Positions 27,981 through 36,656 of a stretch of DNA of 64,000 nt are shown here, in pieces. The first letter of the stretch is position 1, and each line of letters opens with the position of its first letter. Under the pieces are notes generated by a model. It had not been told where the DNA came from and ran no database searches. It worked only from the letters and a program-made list of their open reading frames with translations. Location: assembly GCA_041395665.1 (NCBI GenBank), contig JAWLAB010000002.1, positions 310,001 to 374,000 of the forward strand, in the 5' to 3' direction. The translations under genes and the position numbers were made by a program. The stretch is from Pseudomonadales bacterium (lineage in GTDB: Bacteria; Pseudomonadota; Gammaproteobacteria; Pseudomonadales; UBA7239).

Positions 27981-28864
27981 TGGCTTCGCTGACACTTTGC
28001 GCACCGGCTAAGCTGAACCTGTTTCTGCATATTGTCGGGCGACGCGCTGACAGCTACCACCTGCTGCAAACTGTTTTTCAGTTGTTGGATGTGGGCGACA
28101 CATTGCATTTCATGCTGCGTAGCGACAGCGAGACACATCTGCACAGCAACATTTCAGGCGTCCCGCCAGAGCAAAACCTGATCGTGCGCGCAGCGCGACT
28201 TCTGCAACAACACACAGGCTGCGCCTTGGGCGCTGACATCACGCTCGACAAATACTTGCCGATGGGCGGCGGTTTGGGCGGCGGCAGCTCCGATGCTGCG
28301 ACTACGCTGCTGGGCTTAAACCGTCTTTGGCAGCTTGATTTGTCGATAGACGAACTCGCCACACTGGGTCTGCAACTCGGTGCCGATGTGCCAGTCTTTG
28401 TGCGAGGTCGCAGCAGCTGGGCAGAAGGTGTGGGCGACGCACTCACGCCGATTGATCTGCCCGAACAATGGTTCGTGGTACTCACACCCGGTTGCCATGT
28501 CAGCACCGCAGAAATCTTTAACGCGCCGGAATTGACACGCAACACAGCCGCCATCACAATAGCCGCCTTTCTGCGGGGGGGTAGCCCCGTTGCCACGCGC
28601 AACGACTGCCAATTTGTAGTGGAAAAAGCCTATCCAGCCGTAAAAAACACGCTGTCTTGGCTCGCCACTTTTTCACCCAGCAGAATGACCGGTACCGGTG
28701 CCAGCGTCTTTGCCGCTTTTCCATCGCGCGAATCCGCTGAAGCTGTACTGGCAAAAAAGCCCAACGATGTATCAGGGTTCGTAGCAAAAGGAGTGAATGT
28801 ATCTCCTGCGCACTGCCAGTTGTTGCATCCGGAGGCAGACTACAGGGGTATCGCCAAGCGGTAA
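27980..28864 (+). CDS. ispE: 4-diphosphocytidyl-2-C-methylerythritol kinase IspE, 3' end overlapping a tRNA gene
   Basis: IspE is the GHMP kinase of the non-mevalonate isoprenoid pathway. The start APAKLNLFLHIVGRR and the ATP loop PMGGGLGGGSSDAA are clear, and MTGTGASVFA is the third GHMP motif. I chose the ATG at 27980, at the TGATG junction with lolB; the ATG at 27965 is also possible. The last seven codons (the YRGIAKR end) run 21 bases into the tRNA(Gln) gene and stop inside its D-loop. The enzyme is otherwise of normal length (294 residues). Confidence 0.94.
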   Translation: MASLTLCAPAKLNLFLHIVGRRADSYHLLQTVFQLLDVGDTLHFMLRSDSETHLHSNISGVPPEQNLIVRAARLLQQHTGCALGADITLDKYLPMGGGLGGGSSDAATTLLGLNRLWQLDLSIDELATLGLQLGADVPVFVRGRSSWAEGVGDALTPIDLPEQWFVVLTPGCHVSTAEIFNAPELTRNTAAITIAAFLRGGSPVATRNDCQFVVEKAYPAVKNTLSWLATFSPSRMTGTGASVFAAFPSRESAEAVLAKKPNDVSGFVAKGVNVSPAHCQLLHPEADYRGIAKR

Positions 28865-28918
28865 GGCAGCAGGTTTTGATCCTGCCATTCGGTGGTTCGA
28901 ATCCATCTACCCCTGCCA
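28844..28918 (+). tRNA. tRNA-Gln (anticodon TTG)
   Basis: The cloverleaf folds cleanly: acceptor AGGGGTA with TACCCCT, D stem GCC/GGC, anticodon stem GCAGG/CCTGC around TTTTGAT (anticodon TTG), T stem GGTGG/CCATC around TTCGAAT, discriminator G and encoded CCA. It begins inside the end of ispE and precedes prs, the usual place in gammaproteobacteria. Confidence 0.97.
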
Positions 28919-28980
28919 TTTTCTTGTTTGACTTGTGCAGTTCACCATTCCTTTGCGCTGATAGATTCCGAGTGCCGCTC

Positions 28981-29922
28981 ATGTCCAACTTTATGGTTTT
29001 TTCTGGCAACGCCAACCGAGAATTAGCACAGCGCATTGCGCAGCGCCTCGGTATTAAATTGGGTGACGCCGAAGTAAATACTTTTTCTGACGGCGAAATT
29101 TGCGTCGAGATTAACGAAAATGTTCGCGGCGGTGATGTGTTCATCGTGCAGCCCACCTGTGCGCCACCTAATCGCAATTTGATGGAATTGCTGTTTATTA
29201 CTGATGCACTGCGTCGCGCTTCCGCTGCACGCATCACAGCGGTCGTACCGTATTTTGGTTACGCGCGCCAAGATCGCCGTGTGCGCTCAGCTCGCGTGCC
29301 GATCAGCGCCAAAGTCTGCGCAGACATGATGACGGCTTCCGGCGTAGACCGCGTACTCACCGTCGATTTGCACGCTGAACAAATTCAAGGTTTTTTTGAT
29401 GTACCCGTAGACAATGTTTACGGCTCACCTGTGTTGCTCAACGATATTCGCGCACAAAAATACGAAAACTTGCTGGTTGTTTCACCCGATATCGGCGGCG
29501 TGGTGCGCGCACGAGCAGTAGCGAAAGAATTGCATTGCGATTTGGCGATCATCGACAAACGCCGCCCGAAAGCGAATGTCAGTGAAGTCATGAACATCAT
29601 CGGTGAAGTCGAAGGCCGCACTTGCATTTTGGTGGATGACATCGTCGATACCGCCGGCACACTATGCAAAGCTGCCGACGCACTAAAAGAACGCGGTGCA
29701 GGCCGTGTGGTGGCGTACAGCACGCACCCAGTTTTATCCGGTAATGCGCTACAAAATCTTACAAAATCTAGCATCGACGAGTTGGTTGTTACCGACACCA
29801 TTCCGCTCAGTGCTGAAATGAAAAACTGTTCCAAAATTCGTCAGTTATCCATGGCGAGTTTGTTGGCGGAGGCGATTCGCCGCGTCAACAACGAAGAATC
29901 CGTCAGTGCGATGTTCAACTGA
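28981..29922 (+). CDS. prs: Ribose-phosphate pyrophosphokinase
   Basis: Makes PRPP from ribose 5-phosphate and ATP for nucleotide, His and Trp synthesis. It has 313 residues, as in other class I enzymes. Motifs: the start MVFSGNANRELA, FSDGEICVEI, the ATP-binding YFGYARQDR, the flexible-loop KRR, and the PRPP-binding ILVDDIVDTAGT. The upstream in-frame codons from 28876 overlap the tRNA and are not part of the protein; the ATG at 28981 matches the family start. Confidence 0.96.
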   Translation: MSNFMVFSGNANRELAQRIAQRLGIKLGDAEVNTFSDGEICVEINENVRGGDVFIVQPTCAPPNRNLMELLFITDALRRASAARITAVVPYFGYARQDRRVRSARVPISAKVCADMMTASGVDRVLTVDLHAEQIQGFFDVPVDNVYGSPVLLNDIRAQKYENLLVVSPDIGGVVRARAVAKELHCDLAIIDKRRPKANVSEVMNIIGEVEGRTCILVDDIVDTAGTLCKAADALKERGAGRVVAYSTHPVLSGNALQNLTKSSIDELVVTDTIPLSAEMKNCSKIRQLSMASLLAEAIRRVNNEESVSAMFN

Positions 29923-30009
29923 CCGAACACGCACGATGGCCACAGCGCTGCATTGGTCGCAAATGCAGTGAACAACCACGCGGCACTGCCGCAAAATGAG
30001 GTAATAACC

Positions 30010-30606
30010 ATGTCCAGTTTTACTCTGCAAGCTCAAGCAAGAGCCGACAAGGGGAAAGGTGCGAGCCGCCGCCTGCGTCGTCTGAACGATCAAGTTCCAG
30101 CCATTCTGTACGGCGACAACAAAGAACCTGCCACACTCAGTGTTCCGCATAAAGATTTGTCGAAATGTTTAGAATCTGAAGCGTTTTACAGCAGCATCAT
30201 CACGCTCAATGTCGATGGCCAAGCACAAAAAGTGCTGTTGCGTGATTTGCAGCGCCATCCTTCTGCACCACGCATTTTGCACGCAGATTTCCAACGCGTT
30301 TCCGCTACCAGCAAAATTTATATCCGCGTTCCTTTCCACTTCATCAATGAAGACAATTGTGCTGGCGTTAAGCAACAAGGCGGTGCGATCAGCCGCAGCA
30401 TGAATGACTTAGAAATTAGCTGTTTGGTAGCTGATCTGCCTGAGTTCATCGAAATTGATATGGCGAATGTCATGGTTGATCAAATTATTCACATTTCTGA
30501 TTTGAAACTGCCGAAAGGTGTTGAGTCTGTTGCTTTGTCACACGGTGCAGATCACGATCTGCCTATCGTTGCAGTACACGCAGTAAAAGGCGGCAGCGAA
30601 GAGTAA
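30010..30606 (+). CDS. rplY: 50S ribosomal protein L25/general stress protein Ctc
   Basis: The long, two-domain (TL5/CTC) form of L25, 198 residues. The N-terminal 5S rRNA-binding domain runs from FTLQAQARADKGKGASRRLRR to about residue 95. The C-terminal CTC domain contains NDLEISCLVADLPEFIEIDM and HISDLKLPKGVE. The ATG at 30010 has GAGGTAA upstream and matches the family start; in-frame codons from 29953 are ignored. A strong terminator follows directly. Confidence 0.95.
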   Translation: MSSFTLQAQARADKGKGASRRLRRLNDQVPAILYGDNKEPATLSVPHKDLSKCLESEAFYSSIITLNVDGQAQKVLLRDLQRHPSAPRILHADFQRVSATSKIYIRVPFHFINEDNCAGVKQQGGAISRSMNDLEISCLVADLPEFIEIDMANVMVDQIIHISDLKLPKGVESVALSHGADHDLPIVAVHAVKGGSEE

Positions 30607-30626
30607 TTCGCCTCCGCACAGAAAAG

Positions 30627-30653
30627 GGCCAGCGCGTTGCTGGCCTTTTTTTT
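30627..30653 (+). terminator. Rho-independent terminator after rplY
   Basis: A perfect seven-base stem, GGCCAGC-gcgtt-GCTGGCC, is followed by eight T residues. It ends the prs-rplY unit just ahead of pth. Confidence 0.92.
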
Positions 30654-30667
30654 AGCAGGGAAAACTG

Positions 30668-31255
30668 ATGAGTGAAGTCATTCAACTGATTGTTGGCCTC
30701 GGCAACCCCGGACGCGAATACGCACATACGCGTCACAATGCGGGCGCAGATTTTGTCAGCTTGCTGGGCGACGAATACCGCGCCAACTGGCAAGAAGAAA
30801 AAAAATTTGCCGGCAGCACTGCACAAGTATTGATCGGCAATCACAGCGTGCGTTTATTACTGCCATCCACTTACATGAATCGCAGTGGGCAAGCCGTCGG
30901 CGCACTCGCCAACTTTTACAAAATCGCGCCAGAAACTATTTTAGTGGCGCACGATGAGCTTGATATCCTCCCTGGCAGCGCACGCTTAAAAGTTGGCGGA
31001 GGTCATGGCGGCCACAACGGCCTGCGCGATATTGTCAGCGCACTCGGCAATCAAAATTCGTTTGCACGATTGCGTATCGGCATCGGCCATCCAGGCAACC
31101 CCAAAATAGTGTCCGATTTTGTGTTGAAGCGCGCGCCGGTTGCAGAGTTTGAATTAACCGCCGACGCTATGGTCAACGCATTACGCGTACTGCCCGATGT
31201 CGTGAGCGGCAATATGGACAAAGCCATGTTGCAACTACACTCCGATAAAAAATAA
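30668..31255 (+). CDS. pth: Peptidyl-tRNA hydrolase
   Basis: Releases tRNA from stalled peptidyl-tRNA. VGLGNPGREYAHTRHNAG contains the catalytic His and the conserved Asn; STYMNRSGQ, HDELD and GGHGGHNGLRDI are the other family motifs. 195 residues is normal. It starts 15 bases after the rplY terminator, with an AGGG site, and precedes ychF as in E. coli and Pseudomonas. Confidence 0.96.
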   Translation: MSEVIQLIVGLGNPGREYAHTRHNAGADFVSLLGDEYRANWQEEKKFAGSTAQVLIGNHSVRLLLPSTYMNRSGQAVGALANFYKIAPETILVAHDELDILPGSARLKVGGGHGGHNGLRDIVSALGNQNSFARLRIGIGHPGNPKIVSDFVLKRAPVAEFELTADAMVNALRVLPDVVSGNMDKAMLQLHSDKK

Positions 31256-31297
31256 TTTAGATAGAAAAACTTTTCAGATTTTATTGAGGAAAAAATT

Positions 31298-32389
31298 ATG
31301 GGATTTAATTGCGGCATCGTCGGTTTACCCAATGTAGGAAAATCCACGCTATTTAATGCACTGACTAAAGCGGGCATCGAAGCGCAAAACTTTCCGTTCT
31401 GCACCATCGAACCCAACACCGGCATCGTGCCCATGCCCGATGCGCGCCTCGATGCACTTGCCGCAATTGTGAACCCTGAGCGTATTCTTCCCACCACCAT
31501 GGAGTTTGTGGATATCGCTGGTTTAGTGGCAGGCGCATCAAAAGGCGAAGGCCTCGGCAATAAATTTCTCGCCAATATTCGCGAAACCGATGCGATTGCT
31601 CATGTCGTGCGCTGTTTTGAAGATGACAATGTGATTCATGTCGCCAACCGCATCAATCCGCTCGACGATATTGAAATCATCAACATGGAATTGGCGCTCG
31701 CCGATCTCGACACCGTAGAAAAAACTTTGCTGCGCTGCCAAAAACAAGCCAAAAGCGGCGACAAAGATGCACAACAATTAAAAGCAGTGCTGGACAAAAT
31801 TCAGCCCGTTTTAGCAGAAGGCAAACGCGCCAGCATCATAAAACTCGATGCCGATGAACTCGCGCTGTTAAAACCGCTGTGTTTGATCACCACCAAACCC
31901 ACCATGTATATCGCCAATGTTGCGGAAGACGGTTTTGATAACAACCCGCATCTCGATGCAGTGAAACAATTAGCCAGCGAAGAAGGCTCAGTGGTTGTAC
32001 CCATCTGCAACAAAATTGAAGCGGAAATTGCAGAACTCGACGAAGCAGACAAAGCCGAGTTTTTAGAAACGCTGGGCATGGAAGAGCCAGGACTGAATCG
32101 CGTGATTCGCGCTGGCTATCAGTTGTTAAGCCTGCAAACCTACTTCACTGCCGGCGTAAAAGAAGTGCGCGCATGGACAGTAAAAATTGGCAGCACCGCG
32201 CCCAAAGCTGCTGCCGTCATTCACACCGACTTTGAAAAAGGTTTTATTCGCGCCGAAGTGATGTCTTACGACGATTTTGTACAACACCAAGGTGAGCAGG
32301 GCTGCAAAGACGCGGGCAAGTGGCGTTTAGAAGGCAAAGATTACATCGTGAAAGATGGCGATGTGATGCATTTTCGGTTTAATGTGTAA
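31298..32389 (+). CDS. ychF: Redox-regulated ATPase YchF (OLA1/Obg family)
   Basis: A ribosome-binding P-loop protein of 363 residues that prefers ATP to GTP. G1 is GLPNVGKST; the following NFPFCTIEPN and the G3 region VDIAGLVAGASKGEGLGN are characteristic. G4 lacks the normal NKxD, reading CNKIEAEIA, as usual for YchF. The C-terminal TGS domain includes AWTVKIGSTAPKAA and IHTDFEKGFIRAEV. The start has GAGG nine bases upstream. Confidence 0.97.
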   Translation: MGFNCGIVGLPNVGKSTLFNALTKAGIEAQNFPFCTIEPNTGIVPMPDARLDALAAIVNPERILPTTMEFVDIAGLVAGASKGEGLGNKFLANIRETDAIAHVVRCFEDDNVIHVANRINPLDDIEIINMELALADLDTVEKTLLRCQKQAKSGDKDAQQLKAVLDKIQPVLAEGKRASIIKLDADELALLKPLCLITTKPTMYIANVAEDGFDNNPHLDAVKQLASEEGSVVVPICNKIEAEIAELDEADKAEFLETLGMEEPGLNRVIRAGYQLLSLQTYFTAGVKEVRAWTVKIGSTAPKAAAVIHTDFEKGFIRAEVMSYDDFVQHQGEQGCKDAGKWRLEGKDYIVKDGDVMHFRFNV

Positions 32390-32410
32390 ACCATCAGCAG
32401 CACAATTAAA

Positions 32411-32450
32411 AAAACGCCGGCAGCTCAACACTGTCGGCGTTTTTGTTTTT
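32411..32450. terminator. Bidirectional terminator between ychF and the DUF805 gene
   Basis: ACGCCGGCAG pairs with CTGTCGGCGT (one G-T pair) across seven bases. There is an A run on the left and a T run on the right, so it can end both converging transcripts. Confidence 0.9.
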
Positions 32451-32459
32451 AACAGTTTT

Positions 32460-32822
32460 TTAAGCGTTAGCCGTTTCTTTGGGATTAGGACCGTATTGGT
32501 TTTCACCTGGGTGTGTGTCTTGGGCAAGAAAGACAATCAAAACAATCCAACCAATCAATGGAATTAAACCAATCAACTGCCACCAACCACTGCGACCAGT
32601 GTCGTGCAAGCGCCGCGTAGCAGCAGCGATGCTGGGCAACAACAAGGCCAAAGAAAATACTGCGGCAATAAAATAGGTGCCGAGCACGCCGTCAACAATG
32701 GCGCAACCGATATAGAGCACGATGTAAAACAATATGAACATCCAATATTGGGTGCGCGTGTTGCGCCCCTCAAAATTGACATACTGCTGCACAGCGGAAG
32801 TGAAATACTCAAATTGTTCCAT
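32460..32822 (-). CDS. DUF805 inner-membrane protein
   Basis: A small membrane protein of about 120 residues with three or four helices. The DUF805 signs are clear: an N-terminal YVNFEGRNTRTQYWMF, the conserved RRLHDTGRSGWWQLI in the second half, and a final helix LIGWIVLIVFL. The end is hydrophilic. The ATG at 32822 has a good AGGAG site. The function of the family is unknown. Confidence 0.9.
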   Translation of the reverse strand: MEQFEYFTSAVQQYVNFEGRNTRTQYWMFILFYIVLYIGCAIVDGVLGTYFIAAVFSLALLLPSIAAATRRLHDTGRSGWWQLIGLIPLIGWIVLIVFLAQDTHPGENQYGPNPKETANA

Positions 32823-32982
32823 AACCAACTCCTTTATTTTTTATCAGTCTATTTTGATAGCCATCTGAATCCGTACTGCCTCAATTCGCACAGCAAAGCC
32901 ATCACACCACAAACACTCGCAGCTGTTCAAGTGACAGACAAGACAGGTAGGATAGCCAAAACGCTATACGCAAGGAGCTGTT

Positions 32983-34929
32983 ATGTCTCATCCCACTTAT
33001 ACCTGCCCCTTCCCTGCCACCGAGCGCTTTGCCACGCACATTGATCGCGAAAAATACGATGCGCTGTATCGGCACTCCATTGCACAGCCCGATGTTTTTT
33101 GGGCAGAGCGCGCGCGCGAATTTTTGGATTTTGAGCGGCTGTGGGATCAGGTTTCCGATTGCGACATGAAGCAAGGGCAAGCGCGCTGGTTTGAAGGCGC
33201 GCTGCTCAATGTCAGCGTCAATTGCATCGACCGCCACCTCGCCACGCGCGGTGAGCAAACCGCCATCGTGTGGGAGGGCGATACCCCAGACAACACGCGC
33301 CACATCACTTACCGCGCATTGCATCGCCATGTCTGCCAGCTCGCCAACGCACTGAAAGAACGCGGCGTACAGCGCGGCGACCGCGTGTGCATTTATCTGC
33401 CGATGATCCCTGAAGCGGCTTACGCGATGTTGGCTTGCGCGCGCATCGGCGCGGTGCACTCTGTGGTATTCGGCGGTTTTTCGGCGGAGTCGCTGAAAGA
33501 TCGCATCCTCGATGCTGACTGCCGTGTGGTGATCACAGCGGATGAAGGCGTGCGCGGCGGCAAAGCCATCCCACTGAAAGCCTGCGTCGATACCGCATTA
33601 CAACACTGCCCGCTCGTACACACCGTACTGACCGTGCGCCACACTGGTGGTCATATTGCTTGGTACGAGCCGCGCGATGTCTGGTATCACAGCCTCGTCA
33701 GCCAGCAGCCCGACGATTGCGAACCGGAATGGATGGGCGCAGAAGACCCGCTGTTCATCCTCTACACCTCCGGCTCCACCGGCAAACCCAAAGGCGTACT
33801 GCACACCACCGCTGGTTATTTGTTGATGACGGCGATGACTTTTCGCCATACCTTCGATTACCAAGACGGCGAGATTTTTTGGTGCACCGCCGATGTCGGC
33901 TGGGTGACAGGGCATTCCTACACCGTGTACGGCCCACTCGCCAACGGCGCAACTACACTGATGTTTGAAGGCGTACCGACATGGCCCGATGCCTCGCGTT
34001 TCTGGCAAGTGTGCGACCAACACCAAGTCAACATTCTCTACACCGCGCCCACGGCTATTCGCGCCTTGATGGCTCAGGGCGATGCATTCGTGACGCGTAC
34101 TTCACGCAGTAGCTTGCGCCTGCTCGGCACAGTGGGCGAGCCGATCAACCCCGAAGCTTGGGCGTGGTATCACCGCGTGGTGGGCGATGGTCGCTGCCCA
34201 GTTGTCGATACATGGTGGCAAACGGAAACGGGCGTGCACATGATTACGCCGCTACCGCACGCCATTGCCGCCAAACCTGGCTCGGCGACGCTGCCTGTGT
34301 TCGGCGTGCAGCCGGTGTTACTCGATCAAAACGGGCAAGAAATTCTCGGTGCAGGCGAAGGTATGCTGGCGATGAAAGCCTCGTGGCCTGCACAAATTCG
34401 CACGGTGTACGGCAATCACCAACGCTTAATCGACACCTATTTTTCGCAATACCCTGGCTATTACTTCACGGGCGACGGCGCGCGCCGCGATGCCGACGGC
34501 TACTACTGGATCACGGGGCGTGTGGACGATGTGCTCAATGTTTCCGGTCATCGTTTAGGCACAGCGGAAATTGAATCCGCACTCGTGTTGCACCCGAAAG
34601 TTGCTGAAGCCGCTGTGGTCGGCTATCCGCACGACATCAAAGGCCAAGGCATTTATTGTTTTGTAACTTTGATGCACGGCGAACACGGCGACACCACTTT
34701 AGAAAACGAACTCGCGCAATACTGCACCAAAGAAATTGGCGCGATTGCCAAGCCCGACAAAATTCAGTGGGCGCTCGCACTGCCGAAAACGCGCTCAGGA
34801 AAAATCATGCGACGTATTTTGCGCAAAATTGCAGAAAACGACATAGAAAACATTGGCGATATTTCTACGCTGGCGGATCCGTCCGTCGTTGAGCATTTGA
34901 TCAATAACCACAAACACGCAGCGAAATAA
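32983..34929 (+). CDS. acs: Acetyl-CoA (or propionyl-CoA) synthetase, AMP-forming
   Basis: Activates acetate or a similar short acid with ATP and CoA. It has 648 residues, as in Acs. Motifs: the P-loop YTSGSTGKPKGV, DTWWQTETG near the acyl pocket (the Trp favours acetate or propionate), the hinge region TGRVDDVLNVSGHR, and the C-terminal catalytic Lys in KTRSGKIMRR, which is also the classical acetylation site. AAGGAG lies seven bases upstream of the ATG. The short-chain product could come from the beta-oxidation clusters downstream. It could also be a PrpE-type propionyl-CoA synthetase. Confidence 0.92.
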   Translation: MSHPTYTCPFPATERFATHIDREKYDALYRHSIAQPDVFWAERAREFLDFERLWDQVSDCDMKQGQARWFEGALLNVSVNCIDRHLATRGEQTAIVWEGDTPDNTRHITYRALHRHVCQLANALKERGVQRGDRVCIYLPMIPEAAYAMLACARIGAVHSVVFGGFSAESLKDRILDADCRVVITADEGVRGGKAIPLKACVDTALQHCPLVHTVLTVRHTGGHIAWYEPRDVWYHSLVSQQPDDCEPEWMGAEDPLFILYTSGSTGKPKGVLHTTAGYLLMTAMTFRHTFDYQDGEIFWCTADVGWVTGHSYTVYGPLANGATTLMFEGVPTWPDASRFWQVCDQHQVNILYTAPTAIRALMAQGDAFVTRTSRSSLRLLGTVGEPINPEAWAWYHRVVGDGRCPVVDTWWQTETGVHMITPLPHAIAAKPGSATLPVFGVQPVLLDQNGQEILGAGEGMLAMKASWPAQIRTVYGNHQRLIDTYFSQYPGYYFTGDGARRDADGYYWITGRVDDVLNVSGHRLGTAEIESALVLHPKVAEAAVVGYPHDIKGQGIYCFVTLMHGEHGDTTLENELAQYCTKEIGAIAKPDKIQWALALPKTRSGKIMRRILRKIAENDIENIGDISTLADPSVVEHLINNHKHAAK

Positions 34930-34933
34930 AATC

Positions 34934-35437
34934 ATGAGCACTATCGTTTTTTTGATCGGAATTATTATTTTCATCATTGGCGGGCTTGGCTATCTCATCG
35001 CCGCTTTCAAAACCAGCATCCTGTGGGGATTGGGCGTGCTGTTCCTGCCTTTTATTTCTTTGTTTTATTTAATCATTCATTGGCAGAGCGCGAAAAAACC
35101 TTTTCTCACGCAGGTGTTTGGTCTTGCTTTAATAATTGGCTCTGCGTTATTGCAAGACAATATAGCTTTCCCTATCACCAACAAACTTACTTCTTACACA
35201 TCCAATTTTTCCAGCACTATACAAAAAACAATAGCACCACCAACCACTAGCAATACAACATCTGTCTATACAACTTCAACACAAACAACACAATCTTCTT
35301 TTCGCTGTGACGGCAGACAGTATTGCAGCCAAATGACTTCACGAGCAGAAGCAGAATTTTTTGTAAAAAATTGCCCTAACACAAAGATGGACGGCGATAA
35401 CGACGGCCATCCTTGTGAAAATGACAGCAGGTTTTAG
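34934..35437 (+). CDS. Small membrane protein with C-terminal excalibur calcium-binding domain
   Basis: The first 75 residues form about three membrane helices. A Thr/Ser-rich linker follows, then FRCDGRQYCSQMTSRAEAEF and the excalibur motif CPNTKMDGDNDGHPCE, in which the DxDxDG loop should bind calcium, held by paired cysteines. The domain should face the periplasm. It starts four bases after acs and may be cotranscribed, and it ends two bases from metK. No function is known. Confidence 0.8.
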   Translation: MSTIVFLIGIIIFIIGGLGYLIAAFKTSILWGLGVLFLPFISLFYLIIHWQSAKKPFLTQVFGLALIIGSALLQDNIAFPITNKLTSYTSNFSSTIQKTIAPPTTSNTTSVYTTSTQTTQSSFRCDGRQYCSQMTSRAEAEFFVKNCPNTKMDGDNDGHPCENDSRF

Positions 35438-35439
35438 TT

Positions 35440-36633
35440 TTACTTCAAACCCGCCGCATCACGCAGGGCTTCGGCTTTGTCGGTGCGCTCCCAAGTAAAG
35501 GTTGTGCACGGCTTACCGTTGAACAGAATTTCTTCCGATGGACGACCGAAGTGACCATAAGAAGCGGTAGCACGATAAATCGGATGCAGCAAATCCAACT
35601 GGCGCGTTAAGCCGTAAGGGCGCAGATCAAAAAACTCGCGCACTAATTGCACAATTTTTTCATCCGATACTTTGCCGGTACCAAAAGTGTTGATGGAAAC
35701 CGAAGTCGGCTCTGCCACACCAATCGCGTAAGACACTTGAATTTCACAGCGATCGGCCAAACCCGCTGCGACAATGTTTTTTGCCACATAACGACCGGCA
35801 TACGCCGCTGAGCGATCCACTTTCGATGGATCTTTGCCAGAGAAAGCACCGCCGCCGTGACGCGCCATACCGCCGTAAGAATCGACAATAATTTTTCTGC
35901 CGGTCAAACCACAATCGCCCATCGGACCACCGATTTCAAAACGACCGGTTGGGTTGATGTAGATTTTGGTTTCTTTCGACATCCACTGCGCAGGAATGAC
36001 ATGCTTGATGACCAAATCCATTACGCCATCGTGAATATCTCTATCGCTCACATCCGCTGCGTGTTGTGTTGATAACACAATCGCATCCACCGCCACTGGT
36101 TTGCCGTTTTCGTAGCGAAAAGTGACTTGCGATTTCGCATCAGGGCGCAGCCAAGGCAACAAACCGGATTTGCGCGCTTCGGCTTGGCGCTCCACCAAAC
36201 GGTGCGCGTATTGAATCGGCGCCGGCATCAACACATCGGTTTCGTTCGCCGCGTAACCAAACATCAAACCTTGGTCGCCCGCGCCTTGATCTTCCGGTTT
36301 GGCGCGATCCACGCCTTGTGCAATATCTGGTGATTGTTGACCGAGCAAATTCAACACGCCGCAAGTGCTGCCATCGAAATACACATCGGAACTGTTGTAA
36401 CCGATGTCATTAATTACACCGCGAATAATTTTTTCGTAATCAACAACGGCTGTTGTGGTGATTTCACCGGCAACAATCGCTACGCCGGTTTTTACCAGCG
36501 TTTCGCAGGCAACGCGCGCGTACTGATCTTGTTCCAGAATCGCATCAAGAATCGCATCGGATACTTGATCCGCCATTTTGTCTGGATGACCTTCAGACAC
36601 CGATTCAGAAGTGAAAATAGAATACTCAGACAT
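35440..36633 (-). CDS. metK: S-adenosylmethionine synthetase
   Basis: Makes SAM from methionine and ATP. It has 397 residues from the ATG at 36633, which has GGAGAG upstream and matches the family start (FTSESVSEGHPDKMADQ). GAGDQGLMFGYA and GGGAFSGKDPSKVDRSAAY are the two classical signatures. The in-frame extension up to 36774 is not conserved. It follows an ArsR/methyltransferase regulator by 23 bases, so the two genes probably form an operon controlled by SAM-cycle metabolites. Confidence 0.97.
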   Translation of the reverse strand: MSEYSIFTSESVSEGHPDKMADQVSDAILDAILEQDQYARVACETLVKTGVAIVAGEITTTAVVDYEKIIRGVINDIGYNSSDVYFDGSTCGVLNLLGQQSPDIAQGVDRAKPEDQGAGDQGLMFGYAANETDVLMPAPIQYAHRLVERQAEARKSGLLPWLRPDAKSQVTFRYENGKPVAVDAIVLSTQHAADVSDRDIHDGVMDLVIKHVIPAQWMSKETKIYINPTGRFEIGGPMGDCGLTGRKIIVDSYGGMARHGGGAFSGKDPSKVDRSAAYAGRYVAKNIVAAGLADRCEIQVSYAIGVAEPTSVSINTFGTGKVSDEKIVQLVREFFDLRPYGLTRQLDLLHPIYRATASYGHFGRPSEEILFNGKPCTTFTWERTDKAEALRDAAGLK

Positions 36634-36656
36634 AATAACTCTCCTGCATGAAACAA

